DNA of 64,000 nt from the NCBI GenBank assembly GCA_022393335.1, contig JAJEKB010000795.1, forward strand, positions 1-64,000, in the 5' to 3' direction. Every line of letters starts with the position of its first letter. Positions within the stretch are counted from its first letter, which is position 1. The notes under the pieces were generated by a model. That model had not been told where the DNA came from. It did no database searches and worked only from the letters and a program-made list of their open reading frames with translations. This stretch comes from Macrotrachela quadricornifera. Taxonomy: Eukaryota > Rotifera > Eurotatoria > Philodinida > Philodinidae. A program made the position numbers and the translations under genes. Shown one piece after another: positions 56,301 through 64,000 of this stretch.

Positions 56301-59300
56301 CAGAAAGTCAGAGTCTTTATTTATATGTAACCTTGTAGATCAGAATCGACTTTTTGACCAAAACTATTTCACTTGGAAGGGAGGTCTTGACAAAATGATT
56401 GTGACTACAATTGGGTAAAAGTTGCAGCTTAGTTCAATATCACACTTTGTAGAAAAATGTTTGCTCTATAAAACGGTCGACTCGAACAATTTGTAACATG
56501 TTCGAAAAGAAGCTTATAAGGTAAACAAAATCGTGCTGCTTCATCATTAAAAGAAGAATTCGGGCTTATCAAAGATTATTTCGCTGTTCTCGAACAAAAT
56601 CTAGGACAACATTTCTGAGTCCATATTCGAAAAGAGCAGAAAATTTTGATTCGTCCGTAATACTTTCTAGCTGGTCAAAAGTAAAAAAATATTTGTCGAA
56701 CAAATTTCCGATATCAAATATGAAATAATTATTTTGGTTAAAACTATTGCAATGAAAATTTACAGATGTATATGCGAAATACCGACAATACAATTTATAA
56801 TGTGAAAATATCTACTAAATCGATCATCTAATTGTATTGACAGATTCTCTATCAAGATTGAGCTATATATTATCAAAGAATCCTATCTCTATATAACAAA
56901 GAAAAATCAATAATAAATTTGAACTTTTTTCGCCGATTACAGATTTCATATCGATATCTATAATAATATTTGTTAAGCAGTGAGAAATAAAATGAGACAT
57001 GTTAGTTGAATTTAAATATCAATCAATTTATATTTTTTCGTATTACCTGATTGTTTTTCTTCAATAATATTTGTTATTATTTCTGCTTCATCTTTAAGAA
57101 TAAGTTTATGATCTGCTGTTATTTTATCTGCTATAGTACGACAACGAAATGTTATTTTCTTTTGTTCTATTGTTGTATTTGGTAATGGTGGTGGTGTTGG
57201 AGGAATAGATGTTTGTTCTTGTGTAGAAATTTCACTACTTGGTGTTATAGATGTTTGTGGAGCAATAAAAGATGATGAAACACCAAGATCATAATGTGTT
57301 ACTGGTGTTATTGATTTATCTTCACTATCAATTATTGATGGTGATTTTGGATCATCATAATCTGCTATTGGTTCTTCACCAATATCATCATTATTAATTG
57401 TTCGAATAATAATTTCTTCATCATAATCAGGTGTTGGTTCATCTAATGATGGAATTGTTTCAATAGATTTTTGTTCATCATCTAAACAATTTTTTATTCG
57501 TGGTATAATATGATAATAATGTTGTTTTTGTAATGATTTATCCCACCAATCATTTGATGGTGGTGATGTTATATGAAATGAATGTGAACGATTCATATTT
57601 GAATAATTTAATATTTGTTTTTTATCACCAAATACAAAATTTCTATCAAGTGAATGCATTAATTCAGTACTCATTGCTGCTTGCATACGATGTGCAAGAA
57701 GATCAACAGAATTTATTTGTGATAAATGTTTATTTTTACTATTATATCGACGTGTAATAATTGATTGTTGTTTTTTTTCGATTTTTGGTACTGATGAAAG
57801 TTTTTCAAGAGATTTTTTTTTATTATATGAATTATATTTATATAAATCTTCATTATTATTTAATTTTAATGAATTATAATGATGATTATATTGTGTTGAA
57901 GAAATAATTGTTTGTTTTTCTCGAATAATTGATTCTTTTTTTGGAAGATAAACTTTATTTGATAATGGACCAACTAAATCACTATAACGTTTTGGTAAAC
58001 GTCGACGTATATGTTGTTGATGATGATTATCACGTGTAAATTTTTTTGGTAATGGTTCACAATCATCTTCATCATTCCTAGAAATAATTAAATAAATTCA
58101 AAATTTTATTTTATTTGATAAATGTTTGTTATAACACGTGTTGTACTCAGAACAAAAAAAGATTTTTAGATGGTATATTACACAATATTCATCCAAGTCT
58201 TGCTGTTTTATTTTACTATAAAAAGAAAAAAAAAAATTGATGTCGAATATATTTTTCTATGTGCTTGAGGATCATATAAAGCGTTAATTATAGTGGATAT
58301 CGGATAAGCTGATTTGGAGTGATTTTTGATCCATCTTGAATTCTAAAGAAATAACTAATCGAACATATTTATTAGTATCCTGCAATCGGATTGAATATAC
58401 GGCACCAGACCCGAGCCGAGAATTAATAAAATCTTAAAAAAATGGAATTGGTAAAAGATTACATTAACAAAAATTGTATTATCGTAGTAGAATATATTCT
58501 GAAAACTTCACATGTCTAACACTCTTCCTTCTAGAGTTATAGAATTTTTTTTTATAAATGAGGATCCTTTTGTGATTTTTACCTATTCGAGATTCCCTAT
58601 CGAATGATGTATGAACGAATAAAACTAGAGTGAAGTACCTCGGAATGTTTCCTCGTCAGCAGAACTGATGGATTTCTAGGAACACGAAGACTACAATGGA
58701 CTTCTCAATCATTTTATTTATTTATTTTCTTTGAGAAATTTAAGATGATTATGTTCACTGATGAAATTAAAATAATCGTATATTTTATCATATAAAACAA
58801 GAGTTTGTAAAATGTATATGACTAGTGAAAATACTTCCTGTCGATTTGAGTTCAGATGTATTAAAGAATAGTGATACAGATCAAGAAAACTATGTATAAG
58901 TTTACTTTTTCTTACATCAGATTTGTATGAAAAAATAATACATGATAGATCTCAACTTCTCGCAATAAATATAAAATCACATTTTCTCACACTTATATGG
59001 TAATCAAATCTTCTTTCAAATACGCTATGAACATGAATGTTCATAGAATTTTTTTAATTTTATTAAGCTCTCCTTTTAATCAAAAGAACGCTGTAACAAT
59101 TAGTAAAATTTCACAGGTTTTTTCAGTGATTCTCATATATGAAAAGGAAAGCTTTCTAATATATCCTTGAATAGCAATCATAGAGGATGTAATACTAATA
59201 CTTTCAGCTTAAATATTTGTTACTCTTTCTTTTGAATAGATGTACGTGCTTTACAACATTACATTTATATTAATGTAGAAATTTTTTTTTTCTATTCTAA

Positions 59301-60408
59301 GTGAACACACGTAAGAAGAAATTTTGTATGTGATATATTACTCAATTAATACCAATTAGATCAATGTTAATATAATACTTCTATTAAAATGATTATCTTT
59401 TTACAAAATTTTCTTAGATTTTGAATATTTGTTTAAAATACATCTCACCTTTTCGCTAAAATACCAGATCCTCCACTACATAAACAAAAATCATAACTCG
59501 TCTTGTTTTTTTGTTGTTGAAAACATGTATTTAAAGAATCAATGCTTATACATCGTGAGAAGAACCACATATTAGTAATGACAAATGAATATTTATTATT
59601 ATTGTTGTTGTTGTTGTTGTTTGGCTGATGATATTCAATTTGAAATTCGAGAATTATAACAAATGATGTTGAATGAAGCAGAATGAGCATGTTCAAATAC
59701 GAGACATACACACATATAATAATGGCAACGCGTCTGTCTCACGTTTGTCTCTCTCTCATTTTCTTTCTCTTCTCTTCTTTGCCTTGACACTACTATCAAT
59801 AGATAGGGATCGTGTATTCACACAAAAGACAAAAGAACAAGAATAAAAAAAAGAAAATAAAAGAAAACGAAAGAAAGAAAGAAAGAAAGATGTTTACAAC
59901 ACAAAAAGGCGTTAAACAGATGCGTGTCAATTAATCGATAGTCGACTAACTGTTTGCATTTTCTGAACGTGCCTAAACGATTGCTCGTTCGGTAGTTCGA
60001 TTGCACGCACATAAGCTTAATCCTTCTTTTCGATCTATAATCTTACTCTTGCTTTGTCTTTTTTCGAATACAATGTCATTTGCTCTATTCACAAGCTTTA
60101 CGTCAACAATATCTTCGATAGTTTAAACGAAACGCCCGAATACAAACATTCCATGAAATAAAATAAAAAAAAACATACCATCGATAAGACATTAATGTCG
60201 GAACAAGTGGTGGGACTGTTATAGGCAATCGTGCTAAACAATTAAAACAATGTTAAGAATAAAAATAAATATTTTTTAACTTACGAAAACGCATCATATA
60301 TTGATAGGAATAAGTTACATCAATTAATGAACGTTTTTCACGTCGAAATAAACGCCAAAAACGACGATATTTCCATGGAGTTTTATTTGAAGATTTTGAT
60401 GTAGGCAT
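53392..60408 (-). CDS. Large proline- and tyrosine-motif protein, unrecognised (adaptor-like)
   Basis: Exons by phase: 60285-60408, 60179-60233, (optional 27-nt 59449-59475), 57047-58077, 55150-55936, 54326-54497, 53902-54270, 53392-53427; 857 residues, or 866 with the microexon. I do not recognise the family. The N-terminus is very basic (WKYRRFWRLFRREKRS), then PRLPITVPPLVPTLM. The body is largely disordered with repeated acidic tyrosine motifs (PDYDEE, IADYDDP, VYDEPN) of the type bound by SH2 domains when phosphorylated, proline runs (IPPTPPPLP, IPPPPPPLP) that could bind SH3, EVH1 or profilin, and a Gln/Glu tract encoded near 55350-55390. A more conserved-looking piece follows: LRTNPLFTKAKQHLEIEPGS. 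No signal peptide or membrane segment. A scaffold for tyrosine-kinase or actin signalling is a guess from motifs. Further 5' exons are possible: an AG acceptor lies 22 nt before the ATG. Confidence 0.6.
56130..56695. mobile_element. Inverted-repeat element in a long intron
   Basis: Left arm about 56130-56270 and right arm about 56555-56695 are imperfect reverse complements; landmarks include GAAAGTATTA, TCTTTTCGAATAT and GTGAAATAATCTTTGA with their complements. They lie in a 1.1-kb intron (55937-57046). The minus strand of the right arm has an open frame (56569-56793) whose end reads ALFEYGLRNVVLDFVREQRN; the left arm has lost that frame through stops. So a short coding piece may have been duplicated in inverted orientation. 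Confidence 0.65.
59869..59890. repeat. (GAAA)n microsatellite
   Basis: Five tandem GAAA units in an intron or leader region of the minus-strand adaptor-like gene. Confidence 0.85.
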
Positions 60409-61102
60409 TGATTATTATATTAATAACTGTAAATTTAAACCAGAAGCATCTAACCAAAGAAAAAAAGAGAAATCATCTGAATAATACTTACTACTTTTTT
60501 TGGTGACATATTCTACTGTCTGTCATTGAGTTCATCAATCTAATATTCAAAATGAATATTTTTATTATAAAAAAGAGAAACTTACTAAATTAACATAAAT
60601 AAAAATCAACTTCTAATATAATTGACCTTGTCAACAAACACGACCTATTATTCTCTATGTTTCTCAGCTGTGACACAAGAATGGCACCTTTCATTTTATA
60701 TATATATACTTCTGCCTTTTTTTTTTTCCTTTTTATCTTACGTAATACTTTAAGAAAGAACGAGAGCATCTCTTTATCCAATGTCGCAAACTGTTGCACA
60801 CACACATACACATAGTGCCACTTAGAGAGAGAAAGAAGAAAAAAAGAAAATGGAGCTGGTAATTATTCATTGGTAATCACACCATGTTTTAACCTAAGTA
60901 AAATCGTATATGAAATTGAACACCTTAAATAAAAGTTAACTTGCATCATTCACGTCCTTTTTTTTTTAAGAAAGAAGAATATTCATGTCTAAGAAAAAAT
61001 TTAATATTTTATTCATGTTCTTTTTTTTTGCAACGAAAAAAAAGAAACAAATTTTTATTTTATTTATACAAAATTGCACAAAAAAATACAATATGAAAAA
61101 AT
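60409..61102. other. Intergenic region
   Basis: About 700 bp between the start of the adaptor-like gene and the stop of SLC25A19, both on the minus strand. It has poly-T and GAGA-type runs. The minus frame 60590-60811 is low complexity and not called; an unseen 5' leader exon of the adaptor-like gene could be here. Confidence 0.4.
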
Positions 61103-62333
61103 TTAATTCGATGAATTTTGTCGAAAATGATTACAAACAGATTCATATATACTTAAAATCATAGCAGTTGATAAATAAGCTTTTATAAGACTTGGTGTTA
61201 TGCCTTTATAAAGTCCAAGAACACCGTCAGATCGAATTATTTCAGAAAAACAATTTATCATACCAGAATAAACACGTGTCTAAAAAATAAAAATAATTAT
61301 TATTTATTATTTAAATTATAATTTATAGAAAAAACAAAATACCTGTCCAAATTTAGATCGAGCTTCTTCAAAACTTACAACTTCAAGACGTTTTTTTTGT
61401 TAAATCAAATGGATAAACAATTAATTTAGCTATTAAACCAGCAGCACCACCATTAAATGCATTTTTTATAGAATCTATTTATATATATAAAAAAAAAAAT
61501 ATTAAAAAAAAAACAACAGGAAACAAAATTACCAAAATTACGTAATGGTAAAAGATCCCATGTGCGATTAAATAATTCATAAGAACCAAATGTAAGTGCT
61601 GAAACAGGTGCATAGAGTATAATTGCTGGAATTAAACCACGATAATATCCATGAAAACCTTCTCGCATTCCAATTAGTCTTATTGCATGAATGTATGATT
61701 TATAGATCTAAATAAAAAAAAGATAATGACAATATTCTATGAAAAGAAATTGTAAATCTTCACAAACCTTTGGTTCACCTTGTCCAACAAATCTTGTTCG
61801 TAAAACATCTACTGGTTGACAAGAAAGAACACCTATACTAGCTGCAATTGATCCAGTTACAAAATGTGTTATTGTTTTAGCTGTTGATGAAGATGTTGTA
61901 ATTGGAAAATATTCCCCTAATTGTTGTGTTACTTTTTCAAATGTATACATCTATAATAAATTCAAAATGAAATGTTAGATTTTTAATCAATTTTACTTGT
62001 GCAGCATTATATGAAATTGAAAGAATTTGTGCAGCAATATGTCCTTTCCAAAAAGCTCGTATACCTTCTTCATAATGAATTAATCGAATAGTTTGAAATA
62101 AATTATGATATTTTGAAGTTGTTTCACGTCGAATTGGTTCAATTTGAAGCTATATGTATATATATATTCTTTTTTATAAAATAAACGTTTTTTTTTTCAA
62201 TTCCTACTTGATAACGAATTTTAACAACATCAATTGGTTGTAAAACAAAACGTGAAATAAAGCCTGCTGTCGTACTAGCAATTAAGATTTGACTACTTGT
62301 TAAATCTTTTTTTTTCGGATCATATCCAACCAT
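61103..62333 (-). CDS. SLC25A19: Mitochondrial thiamine pyrophosphate carrier SLC25A19, with a frameshift
   Basis: Six exons: 62208-62333, 61997-62149, 61768-61950, 61533-61707, 61343-61474, 61103-61279. It exchanges thiamine pyrophosphate across the inner mitochondrial membrane. All three carrier repeats are visible with their signature motifs: QPIDVVKIRYQ (first), QPVDVLRTR at 138-146 (second) and YPFDLTKKRLEV (third). The start MVGYDPKKK is shared with human SLC25A19, and AFWKGHIAAQILSISY and the end of the protein also match that carrier. In exon 5 a run of eight A (plus-strand T 61391-61398) puts the third motif out of frame and gives an early stop; with seven the whole chain is in phase at 314 residues. 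All splice sites and the rest of the frame are intact, so an assembly error or very recent mutation is likelier than an old pseudogene. An acceptor AG lies 8 nt before the ATG, and AUH ends 164 bp upstream. Confidence 0.88.
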
Positions 62334-62497
62334 AATATATCTACATAAGATTTCGACATATAATTAAAAAAAAATTATTCCGAATATTAGGCTTGAATAT
62401 ATTTTCTTTTTAGAAGTTTAATGGGAGAACAAAAAAAAAAAAAAGAAGTAAAATAAAATAAAAAATACAAAATATAATCATTCTAAAAAGTTTATTT

Positions 62498-63929
<1,432 letters not shown>

Positions 63930-64000
63930 CTGAAATAATCAAATGTATTATACAAAAAAAAACAGCCAAAAAATTATAGAAAGTTTTGTCAGTTTTTTAA

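Noticed and set aside
59445..59711. Minus-strand 88-codon frame with an Asn run
   Set aside because: Only its last nine codons coincide with the possible microexon; the Asn run is a TTG/TTA microsatellite read on the other strand.

Overview
This window looks like nuclear DNA of a small AT-rich metazoan, most probably a bdelloid rotifer (Rotaria or a relative). Reasons: animal-type genes (class IA PI3K, COPS5, TAF5, SLC25A19, AUH, PXMP4, a biogenic-amine GPCR) split by very short GT..AG introns, mostly about 45-75 bp; heavily A/T-ending codons; a 7TM receptor without the usual class A signatures; and splice acceptors lying directly at or just before several start codons, as expected of a lineage with spliced-leader trans-splicing. 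The species call is inference.

Layout. 1-6210: gene-poor; a decayed mobile-element-associated gene (about 685-2214). 6211-7221 (+): intronless 7TM receptor. 7991-9391 (-): ADP-ribosylglycohydrolase. 11277-21471 (-): four same-strand genes, transcribed in the order COPS5, SLC35C1 (GDP-fucose transporter), class IA PI3K catalytic subunit, NUP42; the first three are separated by only 215 and 119 bp. 24245-25495 (-): intronless type II membrane glycosyltransferase-like gene. 25496-32001: about 6.5 kb without genes but rich in inverted and tandem repeats. 32002-34833 (-): TAF5, divergent from MGST1 at 35419-35999 (+). 36497-42634 (+): large protein with three von Willebrand A modules (VWA3A-like). 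46112-46726 (+): PXMP4. 51525-53280 (+): biogenic amine receptor, convergent with a large unrecognised proline/tyrosine-motif protein (53392-60408, -). 61103-62333 (-): mitochondrial thiamine pyrophosphate carrier SLC25A19, with a one-base homopolymer frameshift. 62498-63929 (-): AUH, 3-methylglutaconyl-CoA hydratase.

Exon structures were worked out by hand from GT/AG sites and reading phase; every multi-exon model closes in phase, with SLC25A19 needing one base removed. Repeats are the second theme: several fold-back elements (arms about 140-290 bp), three of them inside unusually long introns, and a roughly 195-bp repeat unit with a conserved 21-nt core found three times in each of two clusters 18 kb apart. 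Functionally the genes are ordinary housekeeping, signalling and organelle genes; no single pathway links them. The most unusual items are the six-copy repeat family, the fold-back elements in introns, the two closely packed same-strand gene groups with acceptors at start codons, an NUP42 without FG repeats, and the three-module VWA protein.
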